Of a stretch of DNA of 64,000 nt, positions 15,327 to 23,616 are shown in pieces. The notes under the pieces are model-generated. The model worked only from the letters and a program-made list of their open reading frames with translations. It was not told the DNA's origin and did no database searches. The first letter of the stretch is position 1, and every line of letters begins with the position of its first letter. The DNA lies in the NCBI RefSeq assembly GCF_031157275.1, contig NZ_JAVIFW010000009.1:62001-126000 (forward strand), written 5' to 3'. A program made the translations under genes and the position numbers. The DNA is from Streptomyces sp. LHD-70. GTDB lineage: Bacteria; Actinomycetota; Actinomycetes; Streptomycetales; Streptomycetaceae.

Positions 15327-16568
15327 TCAGGCCGACGGCCCCCACAACCCGGACTCCGTCAGCCCGAGCAGCTCGATCGCGTTGCCCCGGACCAGCCGGT
15401 CCACCACGTCCGGCGCCAGGTGCCCCATCTGCGACTCCCCCACCTCCCGGGACTTCGGCCACGTCGAATCGGAGTGCGGGTAGTCCGTCTCGTACAGGAC
15501 ATTCCCCACCCCGATGGAGTCGAGGTTCCGCAGCCCGAACGCGTCGTCGAAGAAGCAGCCGTAGACGTGCTCCGCGAAGAGCTCGGACGGCGGGCGCGTG
15601 ACCTTGTCGGCGACCCCGCCCCAGCCGCGGTTCTCCTCCCAGACGACGTCCGCGCGCTCCAGGATGTACGGGATCCAGCCGATCTGGCCCTCCGCGTACA
15701 TGATCTTCAAGTTGGGGAAGCGCTCGAACTTGCCGCTCATCAGCCAGTCGACCATCGAGAAGCAGCAGTTGGCGAAGGTGATCGTGGAGCCGACCGCGGG
15801 CGGCGCGTCCGCGGAGGTCGACGGCATCCTGGACGAGGAGCCGATGTGCATCGCGACGACCGTGCCGGTCTCGTCGCAGGCCTGCAGGAACGGGTCCCAC
15901 TCGTCGGTGTGGATGGACGGCAGGCCCAGGTGCGGCGGGATCTCCGAGAAGGCCACCGCCCGTACGCCGCGCGCGGCGTTCCTGCGTACCTCCTCGGCCG
16001 CGAGCCGCGCGTCCCACAGCGGGACGAGGGTGAGCGGGATCAGCCGGCCCCTCGCCTGCGGGCCGCACCACTCCTCCACCATCCAGTCGTTGTACGCGCG
16101 CACCCCGAGCAGTCCGAGCTCACGGTCCTTCGCCTCGGTGAAGGTCTGGCCGCAGAAGCGCGGGAAGGTGGGAAAGCAGACCGCCGACTGGACATGGTTC
16201 ACGTCCATGTCCGCGAGCCGGGCCGGGACGTCGTACGACCCCGGGCGCATCTGCTCGTACGTGATGACTTCGAGCTTGATCTCGTCCCTGTCGTAGCCGA
16301 CGGCCGTGTCGAGGCGGGTGAGGGGGCGGTGCAGATCCTCGTACACCCACCAGTCACCTATCGGCCCGTCGTCGCCCTTCTCGCCCATGATTGGTGCGAA
16401 CTTGCCGCCCATGAAGGTCATTTCCTTCAGGGGTGCGCGCACGATGCGCGGGCCGATGTCGCGGTACTTCGACGGGAGCCGGTCCCGCCAGACGTTGGGG
16501 GGCTCCACCGTGTGGTCGTCCACCGAGATGATCTTCGGGAAGGTCTCCTGGGTCTCCATGTACGTCAC
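15327..16568 (-). CDS. Amidohydrolase_2-family metal-dependent hydrolase
   Basis: A 413-residue TIM-barrel hydrolase or decarboxylase. It begins with ISVDDHTVEP, carrying the DxH metal site in place of HxH. It continues with CFPTFPRFCGQTF, AYNDWMVEEWCG, the metal His in MHIGSSS, and Asp in ETDYPHSDSTWP. It is a clear paralogue of the product at 59626-60816. Such proteins recur in actinobacterial steroid- or ring-acid gene clusters, where they may hydrolyse a ring-derived CoA ester or decarboxylate; the reaction is not known. The start is GTG, with an in-frame ATG three codons later. An operator lies 13 bp upstream. Confidence 0.85.
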   Translation of the reverse strand: MTYMETQETFPKIISVDDHTVEPPNVWRDRLPSKYRDIGPRIVRAPLKEMTFMGGKFAPIMGEKGDDGPIGDWWVYEDLHRPLTRLDTAVGYDRDEIKLEVITYEQMRPGSYDVPARLADMDVNHVQSAVCFPTFPRFCGQTFTEAKDRELGLLGVRAYNDWMVEEWCGPQARGRLIPLTLVPLWDARLAAEEVRRNAARGVRAVAFSEIPPHLGLPSIHTDEWDPFLQACDETGTVVAMHIGSSSRMPSTSADAPPAVGSTITFANCCFSMVDWLMSGKFERFPNLKIMYAEGQIGWIPYILERADVVWEENRGWGGVADKVTRPPSELFAEHVYGCFFDDAFGLRNLDSIGVGNVLYETDYPHSDSTWPKSREVGESQMGHLAPDVVDRLVRGNAIELLGLTESGLWGPSA

Positions 16569-16580
16569 GGTAGCGCTGAT

Positions 16581-16595
16581 CTGACGAACCGTCAG
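16581..16595 (-). promoter_or_regulatory. Catabolic-regulon operator, site 4
   Basis: CTGACGAACCGTCAG, identical to site 3, 13 bp before the amidohydrolase start codon. Confidence 0.8.
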
Positions 16596-16829
16596 CTAGT
16601 AGTGCGCGCCGGAACGGGAGCGGAGACGGGAGCGAGGACCGGGGAGTCGGCCTGAAGGCGCTGGTGTGAACCGATCAGAACCGGCCACGCCAGGGCCCCA
16701 CCGCACGTCCGCGTCACGTGCGCGGGAGTGCGGACCCTGTGAGAGCTGCTCCGGGCGGCTGACGCAACGGCCCTGGACAAGGCAGACTGGCGGGGGCAAA
16801 TTCCAGTACTCGGACCGGGTGGGACAACG

Positions 16830-19769
16830 ATGGACGGTGTACCGCGCGTACCCGGGCAGCGCCGCCCGGAGGCACAGCCGCAGCCGCTGCGCTTCAGCGT
16901 GCTCGGACCGGTCCGAGCCTGGCGCGGCTCGGAGCCGCTGGCCACCGGATCTCCACAGCAGCGCGCCCTGCTCGTGGCCCTGCTCCTGCGCGGCGGCCGC
17001 ACCGCCACCGCCGCCGAACTCATCGACGCGATCTGGGGCGACGAACCCCCGTCGCAGGCCCTGGCCGCCGTCCGTACGTACGCGTCGCGCCTGCGCAAGG
17101 CACTCCCCGGCGTCCTCGCCAGCGAGTCCGGCGGGTACGCGATCCGGCTCCCGGCCTCCGGCGGGGCCCTGGACCTGGCGCTCGCCGAGGAGCTGTGGGC
17201 CGACGCCGAGAAGGCACGCGGCGCGGGCGACCTCTGCCAGGCCCGCTCCCTGATCAACAAGGCGCTCAGCCTCTGGGACGGCGAGCCCCTCGCCAACGTC
17301 CCCGGCCCGTACGCCGACACGCAGCGGGTCCGCCTGGAGGAGTGGCGCCTCCAACTCGTCGAGACCCGGCTCGACATGGACCTGGAGCAGGGCTGCCACG
17401 CCGAGGCCGTCTCCGAGCTGACGGCCCTGACGGCCGCGCACCCCCTCCGCGAGCGCCTGCGCGAACTCCTGATGCTCGCCCTCTACCGCTCCGGCCGCCA
17501 GGCCGAGGCCCTCGCGGTGTACGCGGACACCCGCCGCCTCCTCGCCGACGAGCTGGGCGTCGACCCGCGCCCCGGCCTGTCCGAGCTGCAGCAGCGGATC
17601 CTCCAGGCCGACCCGGGCCTCGCCGAGCCGTCCGCGGCCCCTTCGGAACCCGCCTCCACCCCGGTCCGCCCGGCCCAACTTCCGGCCACAGTGCCGGACT
17701 TCACGGGCCGCTCCACCTTCGTCGAGGAACTCAGCGAGGTCCTCTCCTCCGCCGAGGGCCGGGTGATGGCGGTCTCCGCGCTCGCGGGCATCGGCGGCGT
17801 CGGCAAGACCACGCTCGCGGTGCATGTCGCGCACGCGGCCCGTATCCAGTTCCCGGACGGCCAGCTCTACGTCGACCTCCAGGGCGCGGGCGCGCGCGCC
17901 GCCGAGCCGGAGACGGTCCTCGGCGCGTTCCTGCGCGCGCTCGGCACGGCGGACTCGGCGATCCCGGACACCCTTGAGGAGCGCGCGGCGCTGTACCGCT
18001 CACTCCTCGACGGCCGCCGGGTCCTGGTGCTCCTGGACAACGCCCGCGACGCGGCCCAGGTCAGGCCCCTCCTTCCCGGCACGGAGGGCTGCGCGGCCCT
18101 GATCACCTCGCGAGTGCGGATGGTCGACCTGGCGGGGGCGCATCTGGTCGACCTGGACGTGATGTCGCCGGAGGAGGCACTGCAGCTCTTCACGCGCATC
18201 GTCGGCGAGGAGCGGGTCGCGTCCGAGCGCGAGGCGGCCCTGGACGTGGTGGCGGCCTGCGGCTTCCTGCCCCTCGCCATCCGCATCGCGGCGTCCCGCC
18301 TCGCCTCCCGTCGTACGTGGACGGTCTCGACCCTCGCCGCCAAGCTCGCCGACGAACGCCGCCGCCTGGACGAACTGCAGGCCGGCGACCTGGCCGTCAA
18401 GGCGACCTTCGAACTCGGGTACGGCCAGCTGGAACCGGCCCAGGCCCGCGCGTTCCGCCTCCTCGGCCTGGCGGACGGCCCGGATCTGTCGCTCGCCGCG
18501 GCGGCGGCGATGCTGGACCTGCCGGTCGAGGACACGGAGGACCTCCTGGAGGCCCTGGTCGACACGTCCCTCCTGGAATCAGCGGCCCCGGGCCGCTACC
18601 GCTACCACGACCTGGTCCGGCTCTACGCGCGTGCGTGCGCCGAACGGGATGAACAGCCGCCCACTGAGCGGGAGTTGGCGCTTTCTCGGGTGTTGGACTT
18701 CTATCTGGCGACGGCATCGCAGGTGTACGCGCTGGAGCGGCCGGGCGACCGCACAGTCGACCACCTGGAGCGCACCACGTACCCGGGCCTGGCGTTCGGC
18801 GACAACTCCCAGGCCGTGGACTGGCTGCACAACGAAGCCGACTGCATCCTCGCCTGCGTACAGCAGTCCCTGACCGTCGGCTCGCTGCGCCGGGGCGTCG
18901 ACCTGCTCATGGCGGCCAAGGACCTCGCCGAGTCGGGCGTCAGCTCCCGGCGGTACGAGATCGCCACGATCGCCGCGTGCGACGCCGCCAGCGCCGCCAA
19001 GGACCTGCACTCGGAGGGCCGGGCGCGCACCACGCTCACCCAGGTGCACAGCCGGGCCGGCCGCTTCGACGAGGCGGACGCCGAGGCGGAGCGGGCCACG
19101 GAGCTGGGCCGGGTGGCGCAGGACCCTTGGACCAGCGGGAACGCGCCCAACGAGCGCGGCATCATCGCGATCTACCGCAAGCAGCACACCGAGGGCGAAG
19201 CCCACCTTCAACAGGCCATCCGCGCCTTCCGCGCGGACGGCAACGAGCCGGGCGAGGCCAGCGCCCTGTGCAACCTGTCCCGCATCCTCGTCGCGATGGG
19301 CCGTACGACCCAGGCCGTCGACCTGGCCCGGCAGGGCATCGGCATCTACGACAAGCTGGGCCTGACGGTCCGCCTCGCGAACGGGCTCCTCGCCCTCGGG
19401 ATCGCCCTGACCAAGGCAGGCCGGCAGCCGGAGGCCCTCGGTCATCTCTCGGACGCACTGGGCATTTTCACGGAGAACCGGCAGCGCCTGTGGGAGGGCA
19501 CCACACACTTCCGCATCGCGGAGGCCCACCTCTCCGCGCACCGCCCCGCTCAGGCCGCCCAGCACGCCGAACAGGGCCTGGCCCTCGGGTGCATCGGTGG
19601 CGAGTGGGCGCAGGGCAACGTCCTGACGGTGCTGGGCTGCGCCCTGTCCGAACTGGCCCAGGTGGACCGCGCGAAGGCCTGCTGGCGCGAGGCCCTCTCG
19701 ATCTACGAACAGTCGGGTTCACCCGAGGCCGAAGTGGTGCGTCGCCTCCTCACGCCCGTCGCGGCCTGA
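16830..19769 (+). CDS. afsR: AfsR-like SARP-family regulator with NB-ARC and TPR domains
   Basis: A 979-residue regulator, close in size to S. coelicolor AfsR. Residues about 20-110 are the OmpR-type winged helix (RFSVLGPVRAWRG, WGDEPPSQALAAVRTYASRL). Residues 118-260 are the BTAD domain ending ADELGVDPRPGLSELQQRIL. The NB-ARC ATPase follows, with Walker A GIGGVGKTTLA near residue 318 and LVLLDNARD as Walker B. TPR-like repeats fill the C-terminal third (ARTTLTQVHSRAGRFDEA, NEPGEASALCNLSRIL). In S. coelicolor AfsR is phosphorylated by AfsK and activates afsS. An afsS-like gene follows directly, which supports orthology. No membrane segment. Confidence 0.85.
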   Translation: MDGVPRVPGQRRPEAQPQPLRFSVLGPVRAWRGSEPLATGSPQQRALLVALLLRGGRTATAAELIDAIWGDEPPSQALAAVRTYASRLRKALPGVLASESGGYAIRLPASGGALDLALAEELWADAEKARGAGDLCQARSLINKALSLWDGEPLANVPGPYADTQRVRLEEWRLQLVETRLDMDLEQGCHAEAVSELTALTAAHPLRERLRELLMLALYRSGRQAEALAVYADTRRLLADELGVDPRPGLSELQQRILQADPGLAEPSAAPSEPASTPVRPAQLPATVPDFTGRSTFVEELSEVLSSAEGRVMAVSALAGIGGVGKTTLAVHVAHAARIQFPDGQLYVDLQGAGARAAEPETVLGAFLRALGTADSAIPDTLEERAALYRSLLDGRRVLVLLDNARDAAQVRPLLPGTEGCAALITSRVRMVDLAGAHLVDLDVMSPEEALQLFTRIVGEERVASEREAALDVVAACGFLPLAIRIAASRLASRRTWTVSTLAAKLADERRRLDELQAGDLAVKATFELGYGQLEPAQARAFRLLGLADGPDLSLAAAAAMLDLPVEDTEDLLEALVDTSLLESAAPGRYRYHDLVRLYARACAERDEQPPTERELALSRVLDFYLATASQVYALERPGDRTVDHLERTTYPGLAFGDNSQAVDWLHNEADCILACVQQSLTVGSLRRGVDLLMAAKDLAESGVSSRRYEIATIAACDAASAAKDLHSEGRARTTLTQVHSRAGRFDEADAEAERATELGRVAQDPWTSGNAPNERGIIAIYRKQHTEGEAHLQQAIRAFRADGNEPGEASALCNLSRILVAMGRTTQAVDLARQGIGIYDKLGLTVRLANGLLALGIALTKAGRQPEALGHLSDALGIFTENRQRLWEGTTHFRIAEAHLSAHRPAQAAQHAEQGLALGCIGGEWAQGNVLTVLGCALSELAQVDRAKACWREALSIYEQSGSPEAEVVRRLLTPVAA

Positions 19770-19789
19770 CCGAGGGCCCTGGCTGACGC

Positions 19790-19811
19790 GTTCATCATTC
19801 GTTTATCGCCG
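19790..19811 (+). promoter_or_regulatory. Candidate AfsR/PhoP box before afsS
   Basis: Two 11-bp direct repeats, GTTCATCATTC and GTTTATCGCCG, lie 169 bp before the afsS start. The spacing and GTTCAyC core fit the PHO-box repeat unit; in S. coelicolor AfsR and PhoP compete for such repeats at afsS. A possible -10 (TAGGGT) lies further downstream near 19880. Confidence 0.55.
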
Positions 19812-19979
19812 TACGGCATCGTCTTCCCCGTCGAACCGTCGCCTCGGGGGGCAGACGGCTTGGCCCGGAGTCGCCCCGTTAGGGTGATCGATTCCAAATG
19901 CGCCCGTCCGGCGGCCCTCGGGGGAGCTGCCGGGCGGGCCCTCGCCACCAACAAAGCCGCTCTAACAGGGGAGTTCACC

Positions 19980-20150
19980 ATGAGCGAGAACAAGCCCGCC
20001 AAGAAGAAGTCCGACATCACGACGCAGGACAGCCACGCCGGCAGCGAGCCCGTGGACGGCATCACGACCAAGGACAGCCACGCGGGCAGCGAGCCCGCGG
20101 GCGGCATCACCACGCAGGACAGCCACGCAGGCAGCGAGCCCGCGAAGTAG
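19980..20150 (+). CDS. afsS: AfsS-like small regulatory peptide with DSHAGSEP repeats
   Basis: A 56-residue peptide: a basic N-terminus (NKPAKKK) and then three copies of a 15-residue unit ITT(Q/K)DSHAGSEP at residues 13-24, 28-39 and 43-54. AfsS (also called AfsR2, a sigma-factor-like peptide) of Streptomyces is known for such DSHA repeats and stimulates antibiotic production. The ATG has GGGGAG 6 nt upstream. It follows afsR by 210 bp with its own promoter region. The repeat pattern plus position make the identity likely, although the protein is tiny. Confidence 0.85.
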   Translation: MSENKPAKKKSDITTQDSHAGSEPVDGITTKDSHAGSEPAGGITTQDSHAGSEPAK

Positions 20151-20167
20151 TCCTGCTCCCACGGGGA

Positions 20168-20206
20168 TCGGCCGCGGCGGCGCGGAGGGGGAGCCGTCGC
20201 GGCCGA
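20168..20206 (+). terminator. Possible terminator after afsS
   Basis: A 12-bp stem TCGGCCGCGGCG / CGTCGCGGCCGA with one G-T pair and a 15-nt loop, 17 bp after the afsS stop. No T-run, as is usual in this genus. Confidence 0.45.
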
Positions 20207-20263
20207 GGCATGTCCGCGGCTTCTCGACCGACCTCTTGATTTCGTGCCACAGAGGTCAGACGG

Positions 20264-20518
20264 CTACTGCCCCTGGAACGGCGGCAATGGCGACTGCGTC
20301 CCCTGCCCCTGCGGCGGCTGCGCAGGCGGGAACTGCTGGCCCGGGTACGGAGCACCAGGCTGCTGCTGAGGTGCCACCGGAAGTCCTGCCCCCGGACCAG
20401 CCCCACGGACTCGTCGGGCGCGGCGGACGAGCACGACCGCGAGGACGACGGCGAGGAGCACCACCACTCCACCGCCGACGAAGAGGATGAGCAGCAGTTC
20501 CAGTGGCGTGAGGGGCAT
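20264..20518 (-). CDS. Small single-pass membrane protein with Pro/Gln-rich tail
   Basis: An 84-residue protein: one transmembrane helix at about residues 6-30 (LELLLILFVGGGVVVLLAVV), then a basic RRARRVRG stop-transfer, then a low-complexity Gly/Pro/Gln tail ending FQGQ. The positive-inside rule places the tail in the cytosol. AAGGA lies just before the ATG at 20518. It is convergent with afsS. The function is unknown; such proteins are common in Streptomyces. Confidence 0.7.
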   Translation of the reverse strand: MPLTPLELLLILFVGGGVVVLLAVVLAVVLVRRARRVRGAGPGAGLPVAPQQQPGAPYPGQQFPPAQPPQGQGTQSPLPPFQGQ

Positions 20519-20570
20519 TTCCTTCTCTCTCGTTGGTTGCAGACTCTGCTTGATCAGCGTCCTCAGAAGG

Positions 20571-21074
20571 CTATCGATGACCTGTACACGCCGAGGACAC
20601 AGGCAGATGTGCCCACATCCGCGTACCGCCCCCTGGTTCCCGGGACTCCCCGAAGCCCCACTCGCCACCACCCGCCCGTACGACACAGGCAAGCAGCCGC
20701 AGCGCCGACCTCCGCCGACCGTCGCACGCCGCGGCCAAGCGGGCATTGGTGTGGCGTGGGTGGCCGTCGTAGGCCGCGATGCGGATGGTGTTGCCGCCGT
20801 GGCGCAGCGAGAGGTAGATCTCGGCGCCCGCGCTGAACCGGCAGGCGCAGGCCGTGAGTTCGCCGACCGCTTGGAGAGCGGCGTCGGCCTCGTCGTTCAA
20901 CCCGTGGGCATGCAGCATCGAGCGAGCAGCGGCGCGCGCGATCGCCGGGCTGGTGAGCGAGGCGGGCAGAGTCAGGCTGTACGCGAGCTCGTCGGGCGCG
21001 GGCGGCGTCACGGTGAGGGATTCGTCGGCGTGCGGCGAGATGCATGCTCCCGCGAGGGTGGCGGTCCTGGGCAT
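20571..21074 (-). CDS. RsbW-like ATP-binding (HATPase_c) protein, degenerate
   Basis: A 167-residue protein with the anti-sigma kinase-like pattern: LTLPASLTSPAIARAAARSML, the N-box-like AVGELTACACRF, and YLSLRHGGNTIRIAAYDGHP as the following strand. The usual Asn of the N-box and the Gly-rich lid are not evident, so ATP binding may be lost. GGGAG precedes the ATG. It is divergent from a helix-turn-helix/DUF5753 gene, a pairing frequent in Streptomyces. A role in a small regulatory module is inference. Confidence 0.65.
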   Translation of the reverse strand: MPRTATLAGACISPHADESLTVTPPAPDELAYSLTLPASLTSPAIARAAARSMLHAHGLNDEADAALQAVGELTACACRFSAGAEIYLSLRHGGNTIRIAAYDGHPRHTNARLAAACDGRRRSALRLLACVVRAGGGEWGFGESREPGGGTRMWAHLPVSSACTGHR

Positions 21075-21350
21075 GGTTACTCCCTTGTGCGGTGGGGGTG
21101 TTGACGTCGTACGTCGCTACGGGGGCGGTGGCCTGTCTCCCTGGCGCGGGCCCGCCCCTCCCAGGGATGGAGCTGCGGGCAGGCTCGCGCGATGCACTTC
21201 CACCCACTTCTTGCGTGAGCGTTGCGTTACTCAACGTAGGGACCCAGGGGATACCGTGTCTATCGCTTCGGGGATATTTACCCCTATCAAGGTGGACCAC
21301 CCCTCCCCTTCGGGGCAGACTGAACGCCACCGCACACGGGAGGGGGCGTC

Positions 21351-22202
21351 ATGGGAACCAGGTCCATGCCGACGGAGCGCCAGAAGAGGATCGGCGCCGA
21401 ACTGCGCAAGATGCGCCTGGCGGCCGGAGCCACCACTGAGCACGCGGCCGCCCTGCTCGGCATCGACCGTCCCAGGCTGGCCAACATGGAGTCGGGCGTA
21501 CGCCCCATCTCACCGGACCGGATCCAGACGCTGGCGGCTAACTACGCCTGCGCAGACGACCGTTACGTCGATGCCCTCATCGCCACGGCGTCCAGCAAGG
21601 AACGCGGCTGGTGGGAGAAGCACCGGGGCACGTTGTCCGCCGGCCTTCTGGACATCGCCGAGCTGGAGTGGCACGCGCAGCGCGTACGCACGGCACAGGT
21701 CATGCACGCGCCCGGCCTCCTACAGACCGAGGAGTACGCGCGTGCGGTCTTCAACGCCGTACTCCCGCCCCTCTCTCGCCTCGAAGTCGAACTGCGCGTC
21801 GCCCACCGCATGGACCGGCAGCGGGTGTTCGCCCGCCCGGAACCGCTGACCTACGTTGCCTACGTGCACGAAAGCGCCCTGCTCATGCGTTTCGGCGGCG
21901 CCGAGGTGACACGTCGGCAGCTCCAGCACCTGTGCACGGAGTCCGAGCGCAGCACCGTCGACGTACGGGTCGTCCCGCTCGACGCCGACGGCTTCCCCGG
22001 GGCCGGACATGCACTTCTCTACGCGGACGGAGCGACGCCACAACTGGACACCGTGCAGCTGGACTCCGCCCACGGCCCCGAGTTCACGCACGCGGACGCC
22101 CAACTCGCCAAGTACCGGGCCCACTTGACCTGGATGGACCAGGTCGGCCTGTCCTCCGCCGCCTCCCGGGACCTCATCCACAAGACCGCCCGCTCACTCT
22201 GA
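21351..22202 (+). CDS. XRE-family helix-turn-helix regulator with DUF5753
   Basis: A 283-residue protein. Residues about 8-65 are the Cro/XRE helix-turn-helix (IGAELRKMRLAAGATTEHAA, GIDRPRLANMESG). Residues about 100-275 are DUF5753, with RVRTAQVMHAPGLLQTEEYARAV in pieces and VHESALLMRFGG, DVRVVPLDADGFPG. The ATG at 21351 has a GGAGGGGG site 3 nt away; an internal ATG at 21366 gives better spacing. It is followed 10 bp later by a DUF397-like gene. Such pairs control development or stress genes in Streptomyces; the target here is unknown. Confidence 0.88.
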   Translation: MGTRSMPTERQKRIGAELRKMRLAAGATTEHAAALLGIDRPRLANMESGVRPISPDRIQTLAANYACADDRYVDALIATASSKERGWWEKHRGTLSAGLLDIAELEWHAQRVRTAQVMHAPGLLQTEEYARAVFNAVLPPLSRLEVELRVAHRMDRQRVFARPEPLTYVAYVHESALLMRFGGAEVTRRQLQHLCTESERSTVDVRVVPLDADGFPGAGHALLYADGATPQLDTVQLDSAHGPEFTHADAQLAKYRAHLTWMDQVGLSSAASRDLIHKTARSL

Positions 22203-22212
22203 GGAAAGCACC

Positions 22213-22404
22213 GTGACTGACATCAACTGGGAAGAGCCCTTCTGCGGCGAAGGAAACAACTGCTTCCGCCTGGGCACAGACACCCAAGGCAACGCCTACA
22301 TAGCCGTCGCAGGCCAGGAGGACCACCCCCTCACCGACACCCGCGAAGCCCTCCGCACCCTCATCCGCGACATCAAGGCAGGCAAGGCGGATCACCTGCT
22401 CTGA
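22213..22404 (+). CDS. DUF397-like small protein, copy 1
   Basis: A 63-residue acidic protein with GTG start and GAGGA upstream. FCGEGNNCFRLGTDTQGNAY corresponds to the FCGEGNSC-type core of DUF397 partners of XRE/DUF5753 regulators, and the tail is REALRTLIRDIKAGKADHLL. Adjacent to such a regulator, it probably acts as its antagonist or toxin-like partner. The 3' 171 bp are almost identical to the next gene. Confidence 0.75.
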   Translation: MTDINWEEPFCGEGNNCFRLGTDTQGNAYIAVAGQEDHPLTDTREALRTLIRDIKAGKADHLL

Positions 22405-22665
22405 AGGCCCCGCCACGGCAGCGGAAGTACCGTACCCAAGCTGAACGCCGCCGCGACCTCTAGGAGTCGAAGAGTGCCCGCCATCGACTGGGATGAGCCC
22501 TTCTGCGGCGAAGGAGCCAACTGCTTCCGCCTGGGCACAGACACCCAAGGCAACGCCTACATAGCCGTCGCAGGCCAGGAGGACCACCCCCTCACCGACA
22601 CCCGCGAAGCCCTCCGCACCCTCATCCGCGACATCAAGGCAGGCAAGGCGGATCACCTGCTCTGA
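22234..22665. repeat. Tandem duplication of a 171-bp segment (261-bp period)
   Basis: Bases 22234-22404 recur at 22495-22665 with two differences that I can see, both in one codon. Identity stops exactly at the stop codons, and the DNA upstream of each copy differs. Confidence 0.9.
22474..22665 (+). CDS. DUF397-like small protein, copy 2
   Basis: A 63-residue near-copy of the previous product; they differ at four residues in the first 20. The start is GTG with AGGAG 7 nt upstream. It carries its own 5' region (MPAIDWDEPF), so this is a tandem gene duplication with a recently homogenised 3' part. Confidence 0.75.
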   Translation: MPAIDWDEPFCGEGANCFRLGTDTQGNAYIAVAGQEDHPLTDTREALRTLIRDIKAGKADHLL

Positions 22666-22714
22666 GGCGCGGAACTCGCTGGACTTTCCCCACCACCCGC
22701 ACGAAGCTCCCCCC

Positions 22715-23092
22715 ATGACCTCCCACGTGCGCCACCTCACCTACGACAGCCACGACGCCTACGCCCAGGCGGTCTTCTGGGCCGAAGCCCTGGGCGGGAA
22801 GGTGTCCGACGAGGACGTTCCCGGGGACCCGGAGGCGCTCGTCGAGTGGGCGGGGACGCCGATGCTGTTCGTGACCGTGCCGGAGCCGAAGGCCGTCAAG
22901 AACCGGCTGCACGTCGACCTGCAGCCCCAGGACCGTACTCGTGACGAAGAGGTCGCCCGGCTGCTCGCCCTCGGGGCCCGGCAGGTCGCCGACCACCGTG
23001 TCGCGGACGGCCGGGGCTGGGTCACCCTCGCCGACCCCGAGGGCAACGAGTTCTGCGTGGAGCGAAGTGTGCAGGAACGGGAGGGGAGTTGA
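22715..23092 (+). CDS. VOC-family (glyoxalase-like) protein
   Basis: A 125-residue protein with the single-domain vicinal-oxygen-chelate pattern: VRHLTYDSHDAYAQAVFWAE at the start, MLFVTVPEPK, then HVDLQPQDRTRDEEVARLL and WVTLADPEGNEFCVER at the end. The DPEGNEFCV ending with its metal-binding Glu is typical. A single-domain VOC protein usually works as a dimer. No neighbour suggests its substrate. Confidence 0.82.
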   Translation: MTSHVRHLTYDSHDAYAQAVFWAEALGGKVSDEDVPGDPEALVEWAGTPMLFVTVPEPKAVKNRLHVDLQPQDRTRDEEVARLLALGARQVADHRVADGRGWVTLADPEGNEFCVERSVQEREGS

Positions 23093-23124
23093 GCGGCCAC
23101 TCCCCCGGGCCTTCCTAGGTCCTC

Positions 23125-23455
23125 CTAGTACCGCAGCGCCGCCGCCACCCGCCCCCCGTCGGCCAGCGACTCGTCCGGTACGAACTGGACCTCGCCGCCC
23201 GCCTCCAGGACGCTTTCCACGAGGTCGTCCACGATGTCCTGGACCGCGTCGAGGTCGTCGTCCCCGGCCGGGATGAGATGGCCCTCGCCCGCGCGGACCG
23301 TCGCGCGGAAGTGCTCCTCCACGACGAGGAGTTCGACGCGGCCGCTGGTCGCCGCCTCCCACACCTCGTCCAGGCCCGCCGCGTACGCCTTGCGGCCGCG
23401 AGCCGCGTCCAGGGTGGTGTGGGCCGCGGTGACGGCGCGTTCCGCGCACGCGTCT
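23125..23455 (-). pseudogene. 3' fragment of a baeRF3-type (eRF1-like) protein gene
   Basis: The C-terminal 110 residues of a bacterial eRF1-like family 3 protein remain: TLDAARGRKAYAAGLDEVWE, then LLVVEEHFRA, VDDLVESVLEAGGEVQFVP, ending GRVAAALRY. The frame stays open further right, but that part is antisense to a different remnant and loses similarity near 23455. The 5' half of the gene, including its start, is therefore gone. Probably not expressed as a working protein. Confidence 0.6.
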
Positions 23456-23577
23456 TCGAGGTCGACACCGAAGGCCACACCGGCTACTGGGACCAGGGCA
23501 GCGAAAGTCTCATCAACCAGGGGAAGATCATCGCGGGCCAGTCGCCCAGCGAGGGACAGCACCAAGAGAACGACTAA
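23455..23577 (+). pseudogene. 3' fragment of an alpha/beta-hydrolase-like gene
   Basis: About 40 C-terminal residues in frame (GHTGYWDQGSESLINQGKII, then AGQSPSEG) resemble the end of DUF1023-type alpha/beta hydrolases of Streptomyces, where HxxYW and SLxNQ recur. TAA is followed 2 bp later by a hairpin terminator, as expected for a true gene end. The upstream part is missing at the same point where the opposite-strand baeRF3 fragment begins. Confidence 0.45.
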
Positions 23578-23579
23578 CA

Positions 23580-23600
23580 GCCCCGGAGCACACCCGGGGC
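23580..23600 (+). terminator. Hairpin after the hydrolase remnant
   Basis: A 7-bp stem GCCCCGG / CCGGGGC with a 7-nt loop, directly after the TAA of the remnant and 16 bp before the lipoprotein start. Confidence 0.5.
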
Positions 23601-23616
23601 GGGAGCCCGCTGAACC

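Noticed and set aside
21221..21240. Inverted repeat CGTTG-CGTTACT-CAACG before the XRE gene as an operator
   Set aside because: Only 5-bp arms and a single occurrence, so not enough to call.
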